64,000 bases of DNA from Hofstenia miamia (lineage: Eukaryota; Xenacoelomorpha; Acoela). The position numbers were made by a program, and so were the translations under genes. Each line of letters opens with the position of its first letter. The first letter of the stretch is position 1. This document shows, in pieces, positions 32,385-45,574 of the stretch. The notes beneath the pieces were generated by a model that saw only the letters and a list, made by a program, of their open reading frames with translations, had not been told where the DNA came from and made no database searches. The stretch covers positions 1,448,231 through 1,512,230 of the forward strand of contig SCFE01000039.1 of NCBI GenBank assembly GCA_004352715.1, given 5' to 3'.

Positions 32385-35300
32385 NNNNNNNNNNNNNNNN
32401 NNNNNNNNNNNNNNNNNNNNNNNNNNNNNNNNNNNNNNNNNNNNNNNNNNNNNNNNNNNNNNNNNNNNNNNNNNNNNNNNNNNNNNNNNNNNNNNNNNNN
32501 NNNNNNNNNNNNNNNNNNNNNNNNNNNNNNNNNNNNNNNNNNNNNNNNNNNNNNNNNNNNNNNNNNNNNNNNNNNNNNNNNNNNNNNNNNNNNNNNNNNN
32601 NNNNNNNNNNNNNNNNNNNNNNNNNNNNNNNNNNNNNNNNNNNNNNNNNNNNNNNNNNNNNNNNNNNNNNNNNNNNNNNNNNNNNNNNNNNNNNNNNNNN
32701 NNNNNNNNNNNNNNNNTATATATATATAGCGTGCCCTGACCTAATCATGCTATCCTAAGCAAATGTAAAATTCTCAAAGCTTTTGGAAATAATGAATATC
32801 CCTCCGAATTTCTTGTATTAGAAAAAATCTGTCTAAAATAAGCATCTTGAAAAAAACCTCTCATTGCAGCAAAGTTAACTGTTGGAATTTGGCAAATTTA
32901 GAATTATTTATACTTTTCTGTTCTATTAAAAGAAAACTATAATTTAGAATAATGTTAATATGTGCTAATATCTAAACTTGTTGCTTTTTTCATTAAAACT
33001 GTCACCGTTTATAACGACGATTTATATTTTTTCATGAATGATTTCATCATAACTACCAGCTCAATTTCTCCGTTAAGTTTGCTTAATTTCCATTTCCTAG
33101 AACTCGTATTTGTGAGCAGTCGTTATTGCAGCTCCTCGATTTTCTCTAGCAGCTATAATTATAATTAGGCACTGCAAACACTTCCAATCAAGCCAATTAA
33201 TTGCTTGCTGATGACTTAATACGTAGCGATTAACGTTTCCATCACGAAGCAATTATATTCTCATTCGTAACCTGATAATCTCCCAGGACACCTTGAATTA
33301 CTACAGTATATTGAAGCGTTGAGATCGTCGAGCAACTTACAACACACTAAGAGGCGAAAACGTTGCATTTTTTATTCATCTTTGATGTCAATATTAGCAT
33401 ATATTTTCTACATGCGCATTCAAGAGCTGACTTAACACCTCGTTGACAGCAATTTTGTCTTTGCTAAGATTTCTGTTCACTTGTATTGAATGTAATAATT
33501 ATAATGCAAATGCCGTGACAGCTAAAAATCACTCTTCTATTCTAAGTACATTCATTGAAGTTGCTTGTGGCATAAATGTAAGCCAGTAGCGTAGACAGAA
33601 TAAAAAATCAAGAGGGGCAGAATCATTTCCTGGAGGGGCAATAAACTGAATTAATTAAAATTTTGAAAAAAAGTGCAGTACATTATTCAGTTTTGTAAAT
33701 ATTTAGTATATATTATGTATGTGAGGCTTGATTTTTGATTTTAAGCAAAAATTTGCTCTTAATTTAATAGTAGCGTAATTGTACAAGAAAGAGCTTTCAA
33801 AAATATTTATAAAGAATTGCTTAACAGTAAAAAATCATTTAAGGCCCTCGAGGCGCCGAAGTTTGGAACAAAAAATTTTCACAATTTCTTCTCTGTCTAA
33901 CTCCTTTGTGAGTTCTTTTTTGAAAGGAAGAAGGGCTAGATGTTTTAAACGATTTGTTGCCATCGATTTTCGAAATTCCGTCAATACACGGTTTACAGTG
34001 CTAAAAAGTCTCTATGAGCTTGTCTGCTACTAACTGTTTCATCCACTAAAATTATGCCCGCTCCCACATTTCTTATATAAATGTAACAGCATGAACTGCT
34101 TGATGCAAAATAACGAATAATAATGATGTTGATTTGGCGGGTAAATAAATATTAGTAATGTTAAAAATCTAGCCAATCAGTGGTTAATTGTAATTCGTAA
34201 TCATTCACTTGTTATAATTCCTTCATGTTTAAATACCGGTATTCGAGTGTAGAAATAAATTCAAGCCCAATTCAGGTTAAATTTAACGTGTAGCGGAATT
34301 CTTGTTAATTGCATATTAAATTTGATTTGAAAGTTATTTAAATAGGGCCATTGACCATTTATTTATCTTTTAACTAAACAATATTAATAGTAATAGGTTC
34401 AAGGCTTGTCATATATATATATATATGATCGCTTTATTATCATTTTTTAAATTTATATGAACTATTGTGGCGACTTATCAGTCACAAAATTATATTATGT
34501 CTGGTAGATGTGGATCCGAGCATCTGGACTAACTTCCACCGCTGAGCCCAAGTCGAAATAACAATAGAAAACACCAGTCAAGGAACAACCGAAACGTACT
34601 TGCAACCTTGGACCTATATATGCATAGCTGACAGTAAATCACATGAAAATTGGGTCGTTTTTTCTTGTTGTCAATATTAGGAATTCTAGTTGAAAAATCG
34701 TGCAATATAATTTTGCACCAAACACTTTGGAATGACCTTTAATTCGTTTGACGCTCGCAATTTCATGGCATTCATCATTTGGATATAATGAACAACTGAA
34801 ATATTAGATAAGATAGTATATGATGTTGATGATAATGCGCGTGCTGTTTAGGTTTTTCTTTTGTCATGCTAGATTTAAATGGTGGTCTTTCGAATTCCTA
34901 TATTAATGTATAGTGCATGTATAATAAGATCTGACAGCTCATGTTTACAAACATTGTGATTTATTTGCAGTGTCTAAAAGAACACAGGATTAAGTTAATG
35001 TAAACTTCAAAATTACTTGTTCTTTGGAAATCGCTCATAATATTCAACTGGGTCTTTTCCTTGTTAACAAATCCCACCATCCCACCATATTACTCACTAA
35101 TTGCGCGAGAGTATCAATTACCGATAACAACTGATAATATCACATTTGTAATTCAAGCTATTAAAATTATTGTATTTCAAACAATTTTACCATGAAGAAT
35201 ATATANCAAGAAAGAGCTTTCAAAAATATTTATAAAGAATTGCTTAACAGTAAAAAATCATTTAAGGCCCTCGAGGCGCCGAAGTTTGGAACAAAAAATT

Positions 35301-38300
35301 TTCACAATTTCTTCTCTGTCTAACTCCTTTGTGAGTTCTTTTTTGAAAGGAAGAAGGGCTAGATGTTTTAAACGATTTGTTGCCATCGATTTTCGAAATT
35401 CCGTCAATACACGGTTTACAGTGCTAAAAAGTCTCTATGAGCTTGTCTGCTACTAACTGTTTCATCCACTAAAATTATGCCCGCTCCCACATTTCTTATA
35501 TAAATGTAACAGCATGAACTGCTTGATGCAAAATAACGAATAATAATGATGTTGATTTGGCGGGTAAATAAATATTAGTAATGTTAAAAATCTAGCCAAT
35601 CAGTGGTTAATTGTAATTCGTAATCATTCACTTGTTATAATTCCTTCATGTTTAAATACCGGTATTCGAGTGTAGAAATAAATTCAAGCCCAATTCAGGT
35701 TAAATTTAACGTGTAGCGGAATTCTTGTTAATTGCATATTAAATTTGATTTGAAAGTTATTTAAATAGGGCCATTGACCATTTATTTATCTTNTGTTATT
35801 TATATTTGCAAAATGTTCGAGGTGGCCCATCACATAATGACAAGGAATTTAAATGTTTTATTTTAATACCATTTTATGTGTTTATGTTTTATGATTTGAT
35901 TTCTTTTCTTGCATTTGCAGAATTTGGCTTGGCAATCTTATTGTTCAATTTCTGTTGATGATATCAACTGGTTTTGACCACATGAAGTTTGTCTTTTTCA
36001 GCAGGTATAAAATCTGAAGTGTACATGTACAAATGTGTATTACGAAAACAGTCTTACATTTGAAATCTATTCAGAGGCCTATATCTTTCTAATACTACAA
36101 TTATTGTGATTGTTCTTTAACTGTGTGTTCAATCATTTTAAATTAAATCTGCTATAATTCCATATACAAATTGTATTTGGCTACAAAGTAGTTCAGAATT
36201 TGCAAAGTGATGTAAGTTAATTAGAATAATTATAAGAATTCATGATTATAATAACTGCTCAACATAGAATGGGGCTAAATTTATTTCCACAAATGTTTTT
36301 TATAATTGAAAGTAGCTGTTCTAAAAGATCTCATTTTGAAAATTATTATAAAATAATTGGCACCCACGACCTCATTTAATGAATTTGTATCGCCTTAGTG
36401 ATGTATATTTTAAAATTTGGAAGTAAAATAGTTTCATTAAAGAATGCATGTGATGACTTTCGCTTAATCGACAGGCGAAAGTAATGATCGCTGTTTGACG
36501 TTTTGACGAGTTGAACGAGCCACATTTCGACGGAGCTTTCGGCTCCAGACTGGGCGTCGATGAAAATTGGCAGGTGTAGCTATATTTGACCAGTCATGTA
36601 ACATTCGCTATGCATAGCAATTTTCAATTGTTTAAGATAAGGAACATATATTGTTTTATAGTTTTAAAAGTTTATTATAATTCTCAATTCGTTGGCTTTT
36701 ATCATGCCTAACTGCTGATCCTACAAAAACTAATCTCGTATTTATTTCTAAATACTTTAGGTATTTTGTGGAGGGTTTTGAAAAAGCTTTTTAAATTATG
36801 TTCCATTGAAGAAATTTAATACCTCTGTATTGAAATGTATTTTAAGTCTAACCCAAAAGCAGGGAGAATGCTGTATTATATTGAGGTAATGTTGGTGTAA
36901 AATAAATGGGTTTATTGTGTCGTTAACTCAGCTTAAATACGATTTTGCATTAATGAAACTTTTTAAAATTTCAATTCAATGTGTTTTATATCTATGCTAA
37001 TAGGAAAGGACGATGGCATTGTAGAGCTTTCACAATGCACTAATACGATTATAATGAACTTAGTGTTGACAATAAAACAGCTGGTAAGGCAACTTTCCCA
37101 AATGCATATTTTATTAATTCTTAAACATTTTAAAATTTGCTTCAGTGTCAACCACCTAACAGCCTGAATAAAATTCTCAAATCAATTTTCAACCTGCGTT
37201 ATTACTACTTTTATTTAATTACTAGTATTCCAAACCGAAGATTTTTTGACCTTATTTTCTAACTGACTTGCTTTGCGGTTTTATTTTAACTTTCGTAGAG
37301 TCAATTAAGTTTTAAGCAAACTCACAGGAAATTAAATTTATTTTCTTTCTACGCTTTTTTGAAGTTACTTCCCAAATAAATTACTAAATGAAATCTATTT
37401 AAATTAATGCTACTCAGTGATTACAACCACTTACCATGACTATTATTTCTTACCTGTTTTCGTAATTTTCAGGGGTTCAAATGGGGACACATCATAATCG
37501 TGATTTGAGACTTAATTTATACTTTAACGTTTCTGGTTAGAAGTTAACAACAAGTTGGAACACAACGTTTAATTCTAAGAAGGATTGTGTTGAATATAAT
37601 TTTTTTGAAATTCAGCGAAGCCCCGAGCGGTTGAACATAAATTCTGAAAAAATTACCATCTAATTTACTTTTTTTCCAAATGGCTTGGCATCATTTAAAA
37701 AAATGAATTTTTTACCAAACAGTTTAATTTTTCAAATTGAATAAATTCTGGTGAAGGCCCCGTGAGTATAATTATTTATTTTCATTCTTTCATTTATCAA
37801 AATATTATCGAAATTCCCTACTAAGATGGACTGATGAATTATATCTTCAAATACATGCTCCCGTTTTTATCGCGTAATTATCTTCTTTTTGTAGTTTTTC
37901 CGACACGCTCTCAAAATGATTACAGCACCGGCAACGCAACTACAAGAAATCGTATGTTGTATTAAAGATAATAAATCATACAGGTTAATTAGCATCAAGC
38001 ATTGTGGCTTAAAGTTTATTCAAGTATTTTATGTTTTTTACGGATGATTAGTTCGAAATGAGCTCGCTACTCTTTGCCCATCCGCTAATTAAGGGCCGGC
38101 CTAATACGTATCTCTTGTAATAATATGCTATTGAACAAAACGTAAACGAAGCGTGTCATGCGCGTCGAGTTTTGGCCCTCTCTTTCTATAATTACAGTCA
38201 TCGATCAAATTGTGTTTTGATAGCATTTAGCGTTTGTAATTTAATACATGTATTTTATTTTGTTATGTTCACACGTGTGTTTTTATTGAAGTTTTTGGAG

Positions 38301-40084
38301 AAGAATACACTCTTCAAACCTATAAACCTAACTGTTGCATTAAAAATATTGCCGATGAAATTTGATCAGTGGTTCTCTTAGCCCCCAATGTTGCGCATAG
38401 ACCTTGGCCGTGCCATGGACAAACAAAAATCCGCGATATAGCATACAAAACTCCTGACAAAGTTTAGACAAAAATCCCCACTGTAGCGCACAAAAATTCT
38501 GACAAAAATTTGGACCAAAATTGCCATTATAGCATACCTTTTCTATGTACTCATCTCTCATATTCTCAACGCAACTTTGACTCTGCTATTTTTCATTTTT
38601 CAGGCGGTTTTTTAAAAGACTTTGATCACAAATTGAAAAATATATTTTATAATATTTGCTAGGGTCTTCTCTAGGTGAAAACTCCTTGAAATTCTTCAAA
38701 TTGTGTGCTTTGTCTCTACTCACTATAGTCTTGCAGGTTATTTTCCCATTTTTGAAGAATATACGCGCGTAGTTTCGTTAATCGCAGATGATTCAAATAT
38801 GGATCTTTCAATATTTATCTATAGGCACTCGGTAGAACTTTTGTAAATGGAAAGTGCAAAGTAGATAAACTAGTGTTTGTTTTTGGTAAAAAGGCTACGT
38901 GTGATGTTTATTACCGGACTCTAATTCGCTTAAGCGGTGAGATTATTCGCCAAAAGCCCATCAAATCGCTCAGATTCCCGCAATCAATACCACCGCGTTG
39001 CTGCCCGAGGACAGTTGCCAACATTGTTCATGTGCCAATAAATTACGGATAAATTAGTCCTGATTAGCGCCGTGTGGGGTCAATTGCCTCTTTTAAACTC
39101 TACTTGTTTCTGCGGATTTCGCATTTTATTTTCACTATGCTAAATATTTTTTTATAAATGAACATAAATTAATTTTCATTTTCAAAAAAATGAAGTAATT
39201 TGCATCAATATTTTTAAAAAATAATTTTATTTTTGTTAAAACACTAAAAACGATTTTCGGTGTTACAATTTCACGCCTGTCTTTTCGATTTTAAGTGTAA
39301 TGGTTTGACAAGATATAAATTCATTCAATAATTCGACTATTTCTGAAGAATAACGAGTTTTGTTTTTAAGTGAGTGGTTAAATTTAATGTCTAACAAATA
39401 AATCTGAGAAAATCCAACTATGGGAAATGGAAATATTGTTTAGTGGAAAATAATTTTATTCTGACAGTAACTTCTGAATTTGGTCTGAAGATCGATTTTA
39501 ATTGATTGAAATTTTAATTTTATTCCCCCTCCCAAAATGTAATATCTTACAGCAATTCATTCATGCCTTACTTGTATTTTAAATTCCCCAATTATTTTCA
39601 TTTGTGCTTATTTCTAAATTATTGTCTAATCTCAGCCCAATATACCAGTCTTTACTTTGCAAAAACAAATACATTCCAGGAGTTTATTTAACAACATGGG
39701 CCAAACTGCTAAAGGTAACGATTGAATTTCAGTTTTTACCAACATAAATCNTAAACAGAATTCGGGCTACAAATGTGGAGTTGGGGCCAATCTGACTCGG
39801 GGTCCTTGGTAGCCTTAATCTCTGTCCAGATATCTTGAATGTCCTGTAATGTCTGTGCACTTTGAGCGAATGCAAAACTGACCCTCATGTNAAAAATGAA
39901 CGAAGCATACATAATTCTATTAAAAGTTATTTAGAAAATGCATGTAATAATGTATATCAAGTGTAGCTTTAATAAAATTGCTTACCGCACTATTGTTATA
40001 AAAAGCCAAAGCTGGTTTATCTCATTTCAAGTAAACATATGAGAATCTTAAGCCTCAGTATATTTACGTCTTAATACACACCCC

Positions 40085-40139
<55 letters not shown>

Positions 40140-40302
40140 NNNNNNNNNNNNNNNNNNNNNAAAGGTAACGATTGAATTTCAGTTTTTACCAACATAAATC
40201 CTTACATAAATAAATTTCATTGTATAACGTGTGAATTACAGGCTCAAGGAACATATTTTGGCTCTATCCAACTCAATTACTTCTAATTATATATATATAT
40301 TT

Positions 40303-40355
<53 letters not shown>

Positions 40356-42923
40356 TATATATATATGTATGTGTAGTTTGTGTGTATATGCTGCACATAT
40401 ACGATAGAAGCATTGATTAGTGTGTGAGTGTTTATGATAGAATCCTGACTATACACATTTTTAAACTTAATATTTGATTTCATTGAAAACATTATTTGTA
40501 GCAGTTTTTTCAAAAAATGCTTCTTCTTCGACTTGTAAACAGTTTTTTAGTTGTTAATTATTAATATTTTCGAACTAAGTTCAAAACTGGATAACCTAGC
40601 AGTTGTGCTAATTAGTCATACAACTATTATATATTATAAAAAGCAAATTATCGGTTATATTTAAGAAAGTTAATGAAAATTCTGGCACAATTTTCCATCA
40701 ATATTTATTCTTACAGTCAAGTTTCTTTATGTCTTATTGTTGCTTTGGCTAGCCTGCTGTTTTCATTTTCTATGATTTGAAGTTTTGCCAATATTGGACA
40801 ATGTTATCACAGTTTAATTCACATCATATACGTACTAGATATGAGTGTTTGCTCTACCCTGGAAAAACAGAAAGTATATATGCAGTAAGAAAATATGTAC
40901 AATATTTAAATGAATGTGTGCTATACATTTTAATAATTTTTTCTTCACAATTATTGGGCCTAGGGTAGTATAAGTACTGTGAAATATATTTTCAATATTT
41001 TCTGCTTATTTAGGGATTCTGACTGCTAGTCTTCTTTTCTAATCAAAGCTTTCCTAAAATCACTAAAAACAGAAGTAAAAAGTTTCAAAGAGCTTTTCGT
41101 CTAGTCGAAATAATTATATTTTGCTGAATCTAATCTATATAGTTTTTTATTGCATGTTTAAAAACTGATTATCTTCATCTAAATCGTATTAATCAAAAAT
41201 CATATTATCTCATGTGGAAGCTGACGTTAATTTAGCTTGTAGGCAATCATAGGGTTCTCTTTTATGTTTCAATTTATTAAAATATAAATTAATTTTTTGG
41301 CATTTTACGGTGTAAGTTGCGGATAATTTCTTCAGTGAATTTTCGCTAATCCTTTGAAGCTCAAAAACGAAATTCTTTGTGTAGAGACAGACAGTCCAAT
41401 GACGTTTTCGTCTTTTAAGCGAAGTTGATTATCAAACATTTAGCAGCATTTGATTCAGTAGCTCTTACCTTAAATTGGCACACGTTATGAATGCTTCTTT
41501 AACGTTCAAAGGCTACTTAATCGACTCTAGAGTAAAGAAGAATAAAAGTCTTTATATTTATATAAAAGTAGGGTTTGATTCCAACTTGAAAATTGTTTAT
41601 CCTTAATGAAGAAGAATCCATACTGTGTGAAAAGTCAGACTGTCTGAAAATTATTTATGCAGTTGTCTTTGCTTCAAAGATACTCCCATTTTTGATCCAA
41701 ATAAACAAATTAGGGGCCTTCGATGAGTAATTACTAATTTGCGACATTACTCAACTTTATATTGGTTAGGAGTTTTTGTATTTATTTGTTAAATTCCGTG
41801 GCGCCTTTTTGACTAATTTTTTTTATATCATTAAATACTGACCTATTTTTGCTTTCAAACAAAGACGGCCAATTACATTTGGTTTTCAAATATTTGGCTT
41901 GTTCTTGTGGACAACTGCAAACGCTTAACAGTTTAAAGAAAAGTGAATCTGTATTTGACAATTTAATATAATAAAATCTATTTATTTTAACAGAATTTCT
42001 TCCAAGCTTGTTTTTTTTACACACTCATTTGGTTACATTTTCTCATTACTTTAACATTGGCATATAATTTTACCCTGTCTAAGCGAATATGTGAAATCCC
42101 CCATTATAGTTATTGTAAAATTTAAATACATTAGAAATTATGTATTATTATCGGAGTCTCTCATATTTATTAATTTACCATTAATTAATATAGCATTGTT
42201 GTTTTTGTTGTTGAATTGTTATGGTTATTAGTATTTTAAATTTTTCTGAATATTTTATTCAAATCTCAAATATAGAAAGGAAAATTTCCGCAATTTCCTG
42301 TAAACATGATATCATAAGTATGTGATCACTTTAAGTGAAGGTTTTAATGAAACGCAATTCTCTTCAAGATAAAGTTACCGGAGGTAATCACTTTTACTAG
42401 CTCAATTGTAAGGTTGATAAATTAATGTGTTTATATGAGTTATTTTTCAAAAAACAACTTTGTTCATATTTTAACATCAATGCAATTATCAAGTTTTTTT
42501 TAGTATGAGGTGTGTTAGTTATTTTTTAATGACATCGCTACAAAAAGACAGCCATTGTTCTTAGTCAATAATCATGCAGATTTCTTGAGAAAATGTCCAA
42601 TGAAATAAACTTAATCCGCCGAAGTCAAATTACAATTTTCATACCTAGTTTAACTTACATCGAGGACCTTTATTCTGTTCATAATCATGAAAAAATAGAC
42701 TGGCATTTACTCCATCATGTTACACTCGAGTCGTTGTCGAATTTCGTTACGATCTACTGAAAACTACGCTTGCCATGGTTTGTCCGAGCAAATGGGAGCC
42801 GAAATAAATGTTTATTTCTTGCAGTTAAATTTGTTTTGAAGCTTTCCAAGTAAGGACATAATAGATTAGAAGACAGTGTTCAAATCTTCGCATACCGCTC
42901 CATAACTTGCTTCTTGATTTTTG

Positions 42924-42958
<35 letters not shown>

Positions 42959-45539
42959 GTACTGAGGCTTGAAATATTAGAATCGTCAAGCACAATTAAA
43001 AAATTAATCTGGTTTCAATTGTTGAGAGTAATCGTTAGTATAATCAATGATGTAAATAGTAAATATACGTTTTGATTGTTTTCGATTATTCCGTGTAGTC
43101 TTATTCAATTGTGATGAAATTAGTATAACATAAATATTTATTTTAATAAAAATTCACATTGGATGATAAAACATTGACAATAATACACCAATACACAAAA
43201 ATTATAGGTTTCATTCTTCAACCTTTTTGGGACTGCGTGACCTCACACTATAGTATTTCACTGAAAAATTTCATACTCAATGTGTAACTCATAGACTTAT
43301 AGACTTGCGCTTATGGATCTCAAATTTCCTAAAAACATAATTTTCCATTATGTAGTAATTTATTGCTGTAAATATTGTTTTAAAAATATTTTTTAAAAGA
43401 ACGTCAGCCAATTATCACAATTCTCTTATGGCAATTAAAATTTTTCCCTTCAATAAATTAGCGATGACCTTTTTGTAACAGAAAATGGTTGCGGGTTTCA
43501 CTTCCTGGGGCTCAGCACCCTGCGACATCAAGTCTCAAATGTTTTCCTTTCGACGCATATTTATAGCCAATCAAAACGTATTCGTTAATTATCAACCAAT
43601 AAAATTATTAGACTTGCGGTTTAACTCTGGGCGAAATGATTATCCTCGAAAGCGTCAGAAAATTCGGCGACGTTTTGGCGTCTCGCTTGTTTGGCGGTCA
43701 TCCGCTCTGAAGAAATTAGACAAGATATTGATTGGTCACCGTCAATTAATCACCCTCCACTCATTTATTACCATTCACACATCTTAATTCATTGAGACAG
43801 AATTTTTGCTTTGAATTAATGTGTTTGTAATTGACTAACTACCTTCGCGATCGGCAATGATTGATTATCCATACTAATCAATTGGCAACGTTTAACCTTT
43901 ACACTTAAGCAATGGCAGATCTTTTATATTCTAAACTTTTCTGAAGTTAGACAAGGCGACCCTTAAGTGTCGCCTTGAATTAGAATGGTTTTATGTTTTA
44001 TCCAAGTAATTTCTTATTTTATTTGCAAGCTCTATCTATTCTACATGTAATTACGTTAATGTGGATCATCAATTTTTATGTTGATGGACAAAACTAGTGT
44101 TTTGCCACGCAATTGATACGTATATTCTCAAAATTATCTAGAAAATAATATCTGAATAAACCCTAATGCCTGAATAGGGATTTTTTATCCATTACCTTGT
44201 TTTTTCATCAAATCAATGTGAACTTATTAGTGTTCCAAGTTCCAAAAACTATATAGCAAGGGCACATCAAAAATCAAAACTCAGGCTTCATTTTCTTAAG
44301 AAAATCTGTTTATCATCGTTTTCAGTGTCTAGAATGCTCGTAGTGGGCAATTAGAAAAATACATTTAGTTGCCCATGAATATGGATTCTTTTTTGTTATT
44401 GTTAGACCAGTTTTCGAAATACCATCTTCATTCGAAACAGTTTAACAAAAATGCTCAGATTCCAATGGCATTTTCTAAGATATATGAAATCGACGATAAA
44501 ATGTAAATGAAAGAGGAGGCACTTCGCTATCAAGCAGTACTTTCAGATTTTGGATACTTATATTAGTTCTTGAGTTATAAGCGTATAATTTTTTTCAACA
44601 GCCACATATAACCCAGGTACTTTTAGAATTTGGGATGACTTCTAAACAAAGCAGAGACTAGCACTGGTTAGAGAATTGTCTCCTCTGTCATTTTCATCTT
44701 TAATTCGTACCTTGTCGTTAATCCGTCCTCGCGTCCCTTTGCGTGAATTCAGAAGTCCCGACTTCTATGACGGAAAACTGCAAGGCTCGCATGAACGGAC
44801 CTTGAGTGTTCTATTTACAGAAAACAGTTACCATGGGCTTTTGCCCTTTCACTATCTGAACATTTAGGATATATGAATAATTTGGAAGTTTTTGACAAAA
44901 TCGAATTTTCCATTGAAAAAAAGTTAAAATGTTCATGTTTTAAGCCCAGGAATAATTTTTAACTCAAATTTCCACAATAAGATAGGCACACTTTCCCATA
45001 TTTATGTCCAAATCCCAAGATGTCCACATTTCCAAATAGGCTTTGAAACTTTGTTTGAAAATCTGTATTTTTATAGATATATTTGGTAATTACTGACCAG
45101 GTGATTTATATGTTAAGTATATACTGTATATNNNNNNNNNNNNNNNNNNNNNNNNNNNNNNNNNNNNNNNNNNNNNNNNNNNNNNNNNNNNNNNNNNNNN
45201 NNNNNNNNNNNNNNNNNNNNNNNNNNNNNNNNNNNNNNNNNNNNNNNNNNNNNNNNNNNNNNNNNNNNNNNNNNNNNNNNNNNNNNNNNNNNNNNNNNNN
45301 NNNNNNNNNNNNNNNNNNNNNNNNNNNNNNNNNNNNNNNNNNNNNNNNNNNNNNNNNNNNNNNNNNNNNNNNNNNNNNNNNNNNNNNNNNNNNNNNNNNN
45401 NNNNNNNNNNNNNNNNNNNNNNNNNNNNNNNNNNNNNNNNNNNNNNNNNNNNNNNNNNNNNNNNNNNNNNNNNNNNNNNNNNNNNNNNNNNNNNNNNNNN
45501 NNNNNNNNNNNNNNNNNNNNNNNNNNNNNNNNNNNNNNN

Positions 45540-45574
<35 letters not shown>

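Larger units (their letters stand above)
39711..40200. repeat. 40-bp overlap duplicated around a misplaced patch
   Basis: Bases 39711-39750 and 40161-40200 appear identical. Between them lie an N (39751), a GC-rich piece (39752-39890), an N (39891), unrelated AT-rich DNA and a 21-N run. Collapsing the overlap would restore continuous flanks, so 39751-40160 is probably a mis-inserted patch. Confidence 0.8.

Noticed and set aside
43485-43787. 100-codon open frame on the + strand
   Set aside because: The product has no domain-like pattern, and the DNA is dense in transcription-factor-like words. Regulatory DNA is the better reading.
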